Of a DNA stretch of 64,000 nucleotides, positions 1 through 9,563 are shown piece by piece. The notes under the pieces were generated by a model. It ran no database searches. It had not been told where the DNA came from and saw only the letters and a program-made list of their open reading frames with translations. Position 1 is the stretch's first letter. The number at the start of each line of letters is the position of its first letter. The stretch covers positions 4,712,001-4,776,000 of the forward strand of contig JAHEWK010000002.1 of assembly GCA_020740775.1 (NCBI GenBank), written 5' to 3'. This stretch comes from Ilyonectria destructans (Eukaryota; Ascomycota; Sordariomycetes; Hypocreales; Nectriaceae). The position numbers were made by a program, and so were the translations under genes.

Positions 1-209
1 TCCTTCAGGGCCCCACGCGTCCGAGTTATCGTATCCTCCACATCTCCGGCAATGTCAAAGTGTGTTCTGCGGAGATCAAGACACGCAAAAAACAGCCTCT
101 CTAGCTTGTCGATATTGGCCTTGTAGCTTTCGATTTCTCTGCGAGCGTATTTGAATTGGCGTTGGGAGGACCCGCCGGAATACCGGGCACCATTCGGCGA
201 GGAACTCAT
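1..209 (-). CDS. Hypothetical protein, 5' end only (runs off the window)
   Basis: An open frame starts with ATG at 209 on the minus strand and stays open to the window edge, giving 69 codons. The N-terminus is Ser/Gly-rich (MSSSPNGARYSGG). It is followed by a charged, helix-prone stretch with YARREIESYKANIDKLE and later DVEDTITRTRGAL. Such a heptad-like pattern could be a coiled coil or a helical N-terminal signalling domain. No family is recognised and the rest of the protein lies outside the window. The call rests on amino-acid composition and the open frame; a longer overlapping frame (76-522, minus) has a less protein-like composition and looks spurious. Confidence 0.45.
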   Translation of the reverse strand, partial: MSSSPNGARYSGGSSQRQFKYARREIESYKANIDKLERLFFACLDLRRTHFDIAGDVEDTITRTRGALK

Positions 210-547
210 GGTCGACCGTTTCGAGAGATGATTGAACTGGACTGGCCTTCCAGCGCGAACAATACCCGACGGGTTGCTGTTTTGACCAGCAGGGCATGCC
301 AGGGCAGTCAAAACAGATGGCACAACAGTCGGGGAAGAAGGCTGGGAGCTGAACCCCCCCCGGCAAGGCGGCTGGAACTGGCCACTCGGATACTCGGCAG
401 AGAGGCGAACGGGATCTCCCCCCCACTGTGCCTAGGACCAACGTCAGCCTATTTAAGTCTAGATCACCTTCTGACTGTGGATGGTGCTCAGGATCCCGCG
501 ACGGAGCGACCTTTTTTGGCAATATCGATTTAAATCACAGTACCGTA
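210..547. other. Intergenic, no gene seen
   Basis: Upstream region of the partial gene at 1-209, ending at the MITE-like element. It holds C-rich runs and two overlapping frames that look like chance. No promoter element is assigned with confidence. Confidence 0.4.
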
Positions 548-826
548 TAGTCTCAATAAATTGAGAACGCCTAGCGGTGCATTAGTGCAGCCTTGGCAAC
601 GTGACTAGGCTTAACTATGGGTCCGATCGAACTTCTATCCAATCGGCTCAGGAATAAGATAGCCTAACAATGGGTCCGATCGAACTTCCATCCAATCGGC
701 TCAGGTATAAGTAGCCTAACAATGGGTCCGATCGAACTTCCATCCAATCGGCTCAGGTAGCAGGTAGCCTGACGTTGCAAAGGCCGCACTAATGCGCCGC
801 TAGACCTTTTCAGTTTATTGAGACTA
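548..826. mobile_element. MITE-like element with TA duplications and about 58-nt inverted ends
   Basis: The sequence from 550 (GTCTCAATAAA...) reappears inverted and ends at 824 (...TTTATTGAGAC). The inverted similarity extends about 58 nt inward with roughly ten mismatches, sharing CTAGCGG, GCATTAGTGC and GCAACGT blocks. TA dinucleotides flank both ends (548-549 and 825-826), as expected for Tc1/mariner-type insertion. The 275-bp element has no coding capacity and its centre is a tandem array. The class is inferred from structure, since no transposase is present. It sits about 155 bp upstream of the gasdermin-like start codon and may affect that promoter. Confidence 0.8.
617..771. repeat. 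Three-copy tandem repeat, unit 52-53 bp, inside the MITE
   Basis: Copies begin at 617, 670 and 722, each with ATGGGTCCGATCGAACTTC followed by CCAATCGGCTCAGG and GTAGCCTAAC-like spacers. Copies two and three are nearly identical over the core, while copy one differs at a few positions. The array fills the centre of the inverted-repeat element, so it probably arose by internal duplication within it. Confidence 0.9.
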
Positions 827-979
827 TGTGGTAGGTAGCCTACGTTGACGTGGTTCTGCTCTTCCACCAACACCCGGCCTGCTTCAACAGGAGCTCGCGG
901 AGGCTTTGTGTCGCCGTGCCCTCTTTCCCCGGTCTCTCATCGATCCTCAACAACCCGGACGAAGGATCCATCCGCAAAG

Positions 980-1765
980 ATGGTCAAATCATACTTCCTC
1001 GCCCCGAACTTTACGACGGCACCACCTCCAGAAGGACCCATCAAGCTCGGCTCCATCCTGCGCAACATCAGTGAATTCGAGACTCTCAACCGGACAGTCC
1101 AGGCGATTCCCGTAATGCAGCTTCACCCCGTTAACAAACAAACTGGATTTGAGATCTTCCTAGGCCAGCTTCATTCGGCTGATTTCGGTCTAACGGCCAA
1201 AGTCTTGGGACTGCTTGGCTTGGGCACCAGTGCATCCATCGAACGAACCAAAGGCAGCAACAATTTGCTCTCATGCCAGCGTCTGGATACCTTCACCTTC
1301 GACCCGACCGAGTCCTACATCAACGAGAGTATGAAAGATTTGGATGTCAGGTCATTTATGCGGTCAAGCAGGTTCAGGCTCCCCGTGTACATGGTGACGG
1401 GACTGAAGGTTGCCCGCGGTGCGTCGTCAACATCGAGCACCAGTAGGCTCGTGGCCATAGGGAGCGATACGAGTCTCGTTCCCCCTGGGGTTCCCGTTCC
1501 AGTAGGCATAAAAGCCGGCTATGCGAGTAGCACTGACGAAGGAGAGAAATGGGACGCCTCGACGGATTTCATCGTGGCGTTCAAGGTGCGGAAGATATGG
1601 CTAGACCGCAAGGAGGAGGTCCAGCACAAGGCGTACATCAAAAAGGCCGTGATGCAGGACGGGACGCCTTCCAGCCGTGAACTCTCCTTCACTGTTCGAT
1701 CGGACGACGACCTCACGCCTGAAGAAGTGGACGAGATGTTTGGCAAAACGGAGGATGACATCTGA
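980..1765 (+). CDS. Gasdermin-like pore-forming protein (HET-Q1/RCD-1 family)
   Basis: Intronless gene, 261 residues from the ATG at 980; the frame is open upstream but that part is not protein-like. The start MVKSYFLAPNFTT, the segment FRLPVYMVTGLKVARGA (about 132-148), the turn GVPVPVGI and the strand DFIVAFKVRKIWLDRK (about 196-211) match my recollection of fungal gasdermins. In that family proteolysis removes a short C-terminal inhibitory tail, and the N-terminal fragment then forms membrane pores that kill the cell. Here an acidic tail (SDDDLTPEEVDEMFG) follows a Phe at 237 in RELSFTVR, a plausible release point by analogy only. The convergent neighbour is a subtilisin-like protease, the known partner class for Podospora HET-Q1. 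The gene looks intact. Family assignment is from motif memory, not a search. Confidence 0.8.
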   Translation: MVKSYFLAPNFTTAPPPEGPIKLGSILRNISEFETLNRTVQAIPVMQLHPVNKQTGFEIFLGQLHSADFGLTAKVLGLLGLGTSASIERTKGSNNLLSCQRLDTFTFDPTESYINESMKDLDVRSFMRSSRFRLPVYMVTGLKVARGASSTSSTSRLVAIGSDTSLVPPGVPVPVGIKAGYASSTDEGEKWDASTDFIVAFKVRKIWLDRKEEVQHKAYIKKAVMQDGTPSSRELSFTVRSDDDLTPEEVDEMFGKTEDDI

Positions 1766-1941
1766 AGGTGGCGAAGAGGTCAATTCTAGTGGTTCGGGTC
1801 AATCAACCTCAACTCTGGTTTGATGATGTGTTCTTTTACTGTTGTGCCACTATTCACTTTCGGGTCGGGAGTCAAAACCACCCCTCAGTCACAGCGGCAA
1901 CGTTGATCAACCGCCGGGCACTCAGGCCCGAAGAGAACTTG

Positions 1942-3570
1942 TCACGGTTTTCTCAGAGCGTCCCTGAGCCAGTCACGATGCCCGTCCATTGTATCCCTGT
2001 CTTCGGCCACCCTACCGGGACAAACGTAATCATAGCGATTCCGAATTCTAGAAGCCTCGAGGAATATCCGCCTCATTCCTTGCCTTCTAAATGCTTGGCG
2101 GTGTAGTCTCTTGTCCTCTTCCGATTCACCGAAACATGCATCCACGAGGGTCAAGATGTTGGCTGCCATTCCAGAAGCAATGGCCGTAGAGTAGGACGTC
2201 CCTGAAAGCAGCTCACCCCTCTGAGTGGCGAAGCAATGCTCTCCCCCAAGGTGCTAATGTTAGCACAATGCTTCACCGGGTCGGGGTTTCCTTTGCAAGG
2301 ATTCCCATTTCCGTCCGTCGCATGAATGGCCAGTACCTTGTCCATACTTGCGGGGAAGGCCCTCGGCTTGTTTGCCTCGTCTGAGGAGGCCGCAGCGAAG
2401 ACGATGATACCCTCAGCTTCCGCCTTTGAGATGGCATCCTCGATGCTTTCGTCGTCGTGCATCGAGGCGGAAATATTGATGATGTGAACTTCGTGTTCCA
2501 TTGCCCACTTGATTGCCTGACTTGGTCAGCTCAGCTTCGTTAAAGAGGTGCGCCGGCCACAATACCTCGACGTACTGGTCCACACCAATTATTGCTTTGC
2601 CAACACAGACCTTGGCGATGTAGAGGTCTACGTGCGGCGCCATTTCCACAATCAAGGCGGCTACTCCTGTTCCATGCCCATAAACGTCGTGAGAGTCGCC
2701 TCCAACAAATGACTTTACAAGTTTGAGTGATGTACCACGTTGCCCTCGCACCGCCCTGAAGTGTACCTCCCCCTTGTCCACTCCAGTGTCGAGGACGGCA
2801 ACCTTGATTGCCTTCTTTTTCTTCAGCGGCCTGATCTTGTCTTCGTAGAATGTTTCAGCCTGACGCATGAATTGTTCGGCCGTGCTCTGCTCGTAAAATG
2901 GCTGCCTCTGCGGCTCCGTCCGGGTGGTCTGTTGGAGCTCAACGGGGGTTGGCACTTTGGAGTCTGCTGAACGATTCGGGTCTTGAACATTTCTCGAAGA
3001 CCAAGTTTCGGATCCCCTGATGTTGTGATGCTTGTTTGCTCCGTCGCTTTCATCAACTTTGTCGATGTGGGATCCCTCTCGAGTCGTCATTTGATGATGT
3101 GTGCTGGTGCAGTCCCGGCCTAACCCGAGATCCGACTCGACGTCGGCATTAGCTTTTCTGAAACTCGACATCTTTTGCGCCATAGCTCCGAGCTCTTTTG
3201 CTGTCCGTGGAAGTCGTATCAAAGACAACTCGGGCGAATCCGCTTCGTCGCGAGAGGCTCGCGCGAGTGCAGCTCGGAGTCTTTGATGGGGATCCCCCGT
3301 CTTCAAGTGGTTGTCTTTGTCCTCTCTGACAAGATCCCCAAGCACCTCAAGAAGAGGGTGGACGTATCTCGACAGTCGCTCATAGTCCTGGGATGGGGGT
3401 TGGTCGTTTCCCAGCTCAAGCAAAGCCAGCCTCAACTCGAAGTCGAGTTCAGACCTAGAGTTCATCAAGGCCAGGCTTTTGGTCTCATTGCCGTTGGCAA
3501 TGCTCTTGGTGACGAGTGGCATCAGCTTTCTGGCAGTGGCCAGGAGGTCCTCACGCTCATCGCTGATCAT
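1942..3570 (-). pseudogene. Subtilisin-like serine protease (HET-Q2-like), frameshifted before the catalytic Ser
   Basis: Start ATG is at 3570 (MISDEREDLL). Exon 1 is 2566-3570 (335 codons), the intron is 2517-2565 (49 nt, CTGAC branch), and exon 2 lies below 2516. An N-terminal helical region (about 1-90) and a hydrophilic linker precede the S8 domain. The catalytic Asp is in VAVLDTGVD (D261), His in YGHGTG (H299), and the oxyanion-region strand is in exon 2 (HIINISAS...IIVFAAAS). The GTSYSTAIASGMAA serine motif lies in another frame, joined by a net shift at about 2211-2225 beside a C4 run on the plus strand. As read, the protein loses its nucleophile. Convergent with the gasdermin-like gene (176 bp apart), it is the likely activator by analogy with HET-Q2. 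An assembly indel is possible. Confidence 0.8.
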
Positions 3571-3981
3571 ATGGCTGCAAAACTGCGGCAGTCGCGGGGC
3601 CGAGGGAGGAGGGAGGAGGGAGGAGGCTAATGCTGTCGTATGGAGAGAAGCAGGGAGACAAGAACAAGATTGCCAGTGAGGCCCATTGCGCTCGCAAAGC
3701 ATGGAAAAGGTATCTTCTCTTGGTTGGCCCGTTCGGAGGCTTCCTCCCTCCCCGCAACGGCCTCCACCCCGGCCATGGATCCCGGCCATGGATCCCGGCC
3801 ATGGATCCCTGCCATGAGCCAGGGTACTTGAGTGGTGCGCAGTCCATCCGCTCCTCGCACTGTTCCAGCCGCAATCTCCAGGGTGTTAGCACAAGAAAAC
3901 CCCCAAGTCAGGTCGAACTAGACCTTCCACTGTCCAAGGGCGTCTACTGTCCAAGGGCGCTGAACGCGGTGTCAATCCGTC
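3571..3981. promoter_or_regulatory. Divergent promoter region of protease and C2H2/TPR gene
   Basis: This 411-bp gap separates the two divergent start codons. It contains a short tandem repeat at 3768-3808. No TATA box is convincing on either strand. Shared divergent control of the two genes is an inference from layout. Confidence 0.5.
3768..3808. repeat. Three copies of a 13-bp unit (CCCGGCCATGGAT)
   Basis: The unit CCCGGCCATGGAT recurs in three contiguous near-exact copies and a degraded fourth (CCCTGCCATGAG). Each copy carries an ATG (and the palindromic CCATGG), so upstream ATGs would be present if the repeat were transcribed in either direction. Confidence 0.8.
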
Positions 3982-6900
3982 ATGGCGCCGCAAGAGCTGG
4001 AGAAGCGCGACCTCTCCAAGTTGGCTCTCATCTGCAGAGGCCTCTTCAACAGATATGCTACTCTTGACCCAGCGTGCTCTGCGCCACGCAAGAGCGCAGC
4101 GCGGCAACAGGAACGCTTCTCCACATCCGACTTGGCCGTTTTCACTCGTCCCAACACATCGCTCGACTGTGACGAGATTCGGGCCTTGGCGATAGAGCAG
4201 CTTGTCGTGATACAAACGAATCTAGAGTTTGGTATGCTATCATGATCAACTTGAGAGCAATGTTGAACTCTAGAAAAGCTGACCGTGAATCCCAGCTGCT
4301 TTGCATGACACAGAATTCCCGGGCAAATCGGACGTTTTGAGCTCACCCAAAGACGCCCCGAGACGAGAATGGATCCGACAACTGGAAGGAACGCCTTCGG
4401 AGGCGTTAGAGGCGGTCGAAGCCACCATATTTAGACTGGACGACCTCGGAGAAGCGATCCGACAACGCCCGGCCCTCAACCAAGGAACCCAGGTCGAAGA
4501 CGCCACGGATAGAGATGGAGAGGGGAGTGGCCTCCTGTCGATAAAGCGAGTTGTCCAGTCCAATTCCCCAACTGCCCATCTCTCCTTGCAGAATCATCTT
4601 GTTGCCTCGGCGCTTGAACGGCGCGATTCCCTCCGACAACTGAAGCAACGGCAGCCCACGCGTGTACAACAGCCAACCGACCGTGGAGGGACTCCTGCAC
4701 CGACCGAATCATCTGGAAGGGGTTCTAATTCCCCAGAGAGTCAATCGAGCCCTCAGTCGAGGCACGACATGTGTCTGGACACTCCACGACCCCGCTCCAG
4801 CTTCAATTCCACACCGAGAAGCTCACGTCTGAGACTCGGGGGAAGCTCGATCGCCTCATCTTCACAAAGCAGCATAACGACCATGGCTGAGGATGATCGC
4901 GTCGACTATCCTGAGCCGCCCAAGGCCGAGTATGGGAAACCTGCACCCCAGTGCCCATACTGCTGCGAAGTTCTGGAGAGATCTGATCTCTCACAGCCAG
5001 CCTGGAAGTATGCCTCCGTCGTGTCTGTGAAGGATGAGAATCATACTAACCTGGACTCCCTAGGCGCCATGTGAACAAAGACCTCAAGCCATACATTTGC
5101 CTTTTCGATGATTGTAATCAGCGCAGTACCTTGTTCCAAAACGAAGAGATATGGGCAAACCACATGGAAAGGAGCCACGGCAAAACTTGGCCACGCAAAC
5201 TTGGCAGTTCCTTCAACGAGCGACAAGCAACTGGGACCCAGAGCAGCAGCGCAAAGACACGAGCGGAGCTTGTCTGTCCTTTATGCGATTCGTGGTCACT
5301 GACCAAGGGCGGGACACTGCCGGACGAGTATTGGAAAGAGTCTTATAAACTTGGCAGACTGACAGAGCACGTCGCCAATCACCTGCTGCGGTTGGCATTC
5401 GAAAGTTCCGGCAAACTTGAAGAGAACGCCCGTCAAACTAGCCCGTCTTCGTCAAGCGAGGAGATTGATACCAGCTCTGGTCAGGATGCGCTGAACTTGA
5501 GCCCCGAGAATCCTAGCAACGGCGAAAGCGAATTTATCGTGGGCTCGGATCGCAGTTTTGACCAGCATGAGCCCAAAGTGTCTCAAGCTATCGATACGCC
5601 GGAGAATTACGGGCCCATCACCGCAAACGAGAGGCATGAGTTTTCTGGCGTGCCTACGGATACCCCAGATGCGACTCGCAAGTCGGTTTCGGAGAGAGAG
5701 TTCGGCAGAACTGCAGGAAAGGTGACAAACAGACCCAACGAAGCATTACTCTTCCCAACGATGGAGAACAGGGTGGACTGGAAGCAGGTTCACTCCAGCA
5801 TCGGGGTCCTTGTACCATTCCAACAGAAATCACCAGATGACGAGGCAATAGATATGGACAATGCCTTGAATCGGAACAGTAATCCCTCAACGCTTTCAAG
5901 CACGAGAAGTCTTGAGAGCTGCAACGATTATGCTGGAGCCGAGACCATACATCAACAGATGATGCACCCGAGTTCCCAGCTATCAAGTCCTGAGCATCCT
6001 CAGTCTCTCTCAAGCATGGTTGAGATCGCAAAAGCACTCTTTCGCCGGCGCAAGTACCAAGAGGCTGAAGAGGAATACCGGAAGGCGCTCAAGTTACACG
6101 CCAAGGTCATGGAGGCCAACGGCCCTTGCATCATTTCAATCAAGGGCAACCTGGCAAACGCGCTCGCAAAACAAGGCAAGCATCGTGAGGCTGAGAACCT
6201 GTATGGGGAGATGTGGGCACTCAGCACCGAAACTCTCGGGGAAAAGCATCCGCACACGCTTTCGTGTAGAAGCAACCTGGCAAGTTTGCTCGAAAAAAGG
6301 GGGGAGTATACAAAGGCGGAGGAAATTTATCGGAATGTTTGGGAGCTTCAAAGGACGACGCTGGGGGACAACCATCGCGATACGCTCTCAAGCAACAGCA
6401 AACTTGCCAACGCACTGATGAGGCTGAAGGAGTTCAATGAGGCTACAGTCATCTACAAGGAAACGCTTGAGACGCGCAGGAAAGAGAGAGAGAGAGATAT
6501 GATTAACGCCAAAGGGAGCGCGAGGCGCTCCAGCCTCCCTGGGGGCATTTGGCGTGCAGAAGACTATCTAACAGCTAACAGCTAAGCTAACAGCTAAACG
6601 CAGCTATAGGATATCCTGCACATCTGGCCTAGTAGCTAGGAAAGTTGCAATCCGCACCCGTGGGCTCCTTCATTCGAGCTCGTGTTCGGTCTGTAGCTGG
6701 CTAAGGGATCTTGAAGTCAAGGTCTAAAGTCGTTGAGAGAGTCTCTCAAGGGGTCTGCTAGGGTTGCTAGCAGGGAAAAAGGAGGGATCTGCCAGTCTAT
6801 CTCTTGAGAGAGGGCGGGCAGATCGTCTCGAAGAACCGAGTGGTCTTCAGGAAGGCTGCAAAGTCCGTAGGGCTAGCTATCAGACGTAGCCAATAGTCCC

Positions 6901-8057
6901 TTGGAGTCCTTGGGTTGGGCTTGAAGACCGGCCACAGCTGCTGCAGCTGCTTGGTCTTCCGACAGTGGATGAGATGCTCTGGGGCCCGAAGCCCTCCGCA
7001 CGAACAGCGTTGATTGTCTTTGTGTTGGAACCGGCGATGATACCAGTCAAAGTCCCCGTGGCCTGACCTTGCGGCTAGCAGGTTGTGTAGGACTGGGCGA
7101 GGGAGGTTTAGTTCCTTTGGGCAGGCTAGGGAGGCTGTAAGACCTAGGTCTTGATATCCTCTGCAGGTAGGGGCTGTTTCCTCCCACCAGTCGGCAAATT
7201 GGGCTCTAATCTTAGACCTTCGCAGGCCGCCGATTCCGGCTATTGTAGGCGGCGCCCACTTATCTTCCGGAAGCGCGGCTCCTGCCTTTGCTAGCTGGTC
7301 GGCCTTTTCATTTCCTTCGATACCCTGATGCCCTGGGACCCAATGGACCTGGACCCGGGCTGTAGCAGCCGTCTGCTGGAAGTCTAGGAAGGCCTCTTGC
7401 GAGCTAGCTGGGGCATCCCCTAGCAGCCCTTGGATGACCGATGTGTTGTCAATGCAAGTGTGGATTTGAGTGTTCCGGTTGATCTGACAGGCTCGTCGGA
7501 GCCCGTGTCGGGCTCCTTCAACCTCTCCGTCGAAGACTTCTGCGAGGCCAAGTCGGCCTTTTCCTTCGGCTACCTTCCTGCCTGCTCGGTAGATAACATA
7601 GCCCCAGCCGACAGCTCCAGTATGGCCCTTTGATCCGTCTGAATAGACTATTAGATCGTTGTCTGGGACTGTTTCCAGCCAAACCCGGAAGGTCTTGGCT
7701 GTTTCCTCTTTGGACCCCTTATCGGCTAGTGTCGCTGGGGGCGGCTGATGCCTCTTGGGCAGGATCTTCGGTCTTGGGGATCTAGGGAGCAGCCTTGCTG
7801 CCCTCTGTATCCTTGTTCGTGCTGGCTGGAGCCCAAGAGAGACGCGCAGGAAGGTGCTAGGAGAAGAGCATCCTGACTCAATCATCACTCTAGGAAACTT
7901 CGCAAATTCGCTTCAGAATCAGGGGCAATTTGAAGAGGCCAAGGCAAAATACTTGGAAGCAATAGAGCTTGGTACGAAAGTTCTTGACCACGAGCATCCA
8001 CATCTGCGTTGGATTAGGATTCGTCGTGAGGAAGCGCGGAAGGATGAAGGGGAATGA
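3982..8057 (+). pseudogene. C2H2-like zinc finger and TPR-repeat protein gene, split by a LINE
   Basis: Exons are 3982-4231, 4296-5007 and 5064-6482, resuming at 7853-8057. Introns of 64 and 56 nt have CTGAC and CTAAC branch sites. Counting one copy of the duplicated target, the exons total 2586 nt, a whole number of codons (861 aa). The middle part has CPYCCEVL, then RHVNKDLKPYICLFDDC and NHMERSHG, a Cys/His arrangement common in fungal C2H2 regulatory or NLR-associated proteins. The C-terminal part has TPR_12-type units (ANALAKQGKHREAENLYGE, LGEKHPHTLSCRSNLASLL and others). A further unit (LGEEHPDSIITLGNFANSL) lies beyond the insertion. Without splicing out the LINE, the frame runs to a stop at 6585 and loses that last unit. 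It is divergent from the protease. Confidence 0.8.
6483..7838 (-). mobile_element. 5'-truncated non-LTR retrotransposon (LINE, Tad-like) with RNase H
   Basis: The insert is flanked by direct repeats GAGACGCGCAGGAA at 6469-6482 and 7839-7852, a 14-bp target-site duplication. On the minus strand an open frame ending at 6797 encodes the end of ORF2. It contains an RNase H domain with YSDGSKGHTG, an acidic residue in VFDGEVEGA, CIDNTSV and HWVPGHQGIEGNEKAD, then a Cys/His motif (CSCGGLRAPEHLIHC) near the end. No reverse transcriptase is present, so the copy is 5'-truncated. The 3' region has a GGAGCGC/GCGCTCC hairpin at 6515-6531 and ends in a GA/TC dinucleotide run instead of poly(A). The reading frame is uninterrupted, suggesting a fairly recent insertion. 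Confidence 0.9.
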
Positions 8058-9563
8058 TAGAATGGAATTTGATACCTGGGTTTAATTCTCAACAATGAAA
8101 GCCGCATTTTCTCTTGCCTCTTCGGCTCCTTTTCATCACTCTATCTTGCCATGGCATTATTAAAAGCAAGCTGATAGAGGTGGAATGAAGAGGCTGTCGA
8201 AAGAAACTGGGCACCATCCAAATAAGCAGAATGTAGAGAGCTTCATTGCTGAGAGGTGTATACAGGCACCGATTCTGATGTGAGTGAGAAGAATTGGAGG
8301 AATGGAGTAGAGTAACAGTTCAGGATAAGAGATGTCTTGTCTTCAAGTTGCCTTTGGATGAAGTGCCAGGTTACTCGAGTTCTCTGGGCTTTTATCCTTG
8401 GCAACAGAAGTTGCTAATCAGTTCCTTGAGTCTATTTCCAACACGTCATGTAACAAGAAAACAACTATCCACAGAGTTGATTGGTAGTTCTTGACAAGAG
8501 CCAAAGACAGTCGATCGTTCCTTACACAGTTGAAGTCATCGAATCACGACATGACAACAGTGTTTTCGGAGCATTTAGACGTGTACACTATCATAGCATC
8601 TATGAACATTCATGCAGCCTCCAATCTACTTACTTGAGAGGCTGTGCTGCCCACCTTGTCCCTGTCATTCAACGCAGCCTCTTAATCCGTTGAACAACCA
8701 ACGCTGAAGAAGCATTCATGAACAAACTCGGGACTAAAATTGCCATTGAATAAATCATAGTTTTATAGCATTGCTTTGGAATATGGACACATCTCAACAT
8801 GGCCTGTTGGGTCAGACAGACGTCGATCTGAACCTCCGGATTGTCTACAGCTGGCTATCCGTGGTGGTTTTCATTGGCTTCCCTATTTTTTAGGCGACTA
8901 GGAGAGCTCGCTTCATCTTGAAACGGAGATTACACTGGAGGGTAACTGGAAACAGGGCCCCATGATCTCGGGAAATGGAGCGGACGCGTAGAGAACCACA
9001 AGATGAATATCAAGAAGAAAGAAACCACATGAATCAATTGTTTACTTTGTCAGGTTGACTTTGCACGCAGATCAAGGAAAGGGCGCGAGAACGCAAAGCA
9101 CCTTAGTTAGGAGGAGTGGCGACAATATATTACTTAGCTATTCCAATCACAGAGGGGATACCAGTGGACAAACTCGCGCGAGACAAGGTCGACCTTTCAA
9201 GAGAGATTTTGCGAGGTAGCGCGGAACGTTACTTAGAGGCTATGGTTTTCTCTCCAAATGACTTATTACCTGCTCAATGTACAACGTTTAAGGATTGCCC
9301 TGATAAAGCTTAATGATTACATTGCAATTTTAAAACAATCGATGTAGTGCACAGGCGACATGTTTAGGTAATGAATATTTATTTTTACCTCAAGTAATAT
9401 ACAACTATGTACCTAAGTGATCGAGTTATTACATTGAGCTCGTTCTCTCAAAAATACCGCAGGCCTAGGCTAAAGACCCGAGCCCATCGGTGATGCGAAG
9501 GCAATACACACATGTTCTCCCAATTTCTCGCCAGTTTGGCGCCCCTAATGGAGAGTTAGAAAC
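8058..9563. other. Gene-poor interval
   Basis: About 1.5 kb of rather AT-rich sequence between the C2H2/TPR gene and the 3' end of the pectate lyase gene. Only short frames occur (for example 9116-9313), with no recognisable domain or spliced continuation. Nothing is called. Confidence 0.5.

Noticed and set aside
613..772. CRISPR array
   Set aside because: The three units are contiguous near-identical repeats inside an inverted-repeat element, without unique spacers, in a fungal genome.
2195..2220. A 15-nt GTGAGC...TTTCAG stretch as an intron that would repair the protease frame
   Set aside because: It is far below any plausible spliceosomal intron length, and no branch site fits. A real indel or assembly error explains the frame change better.
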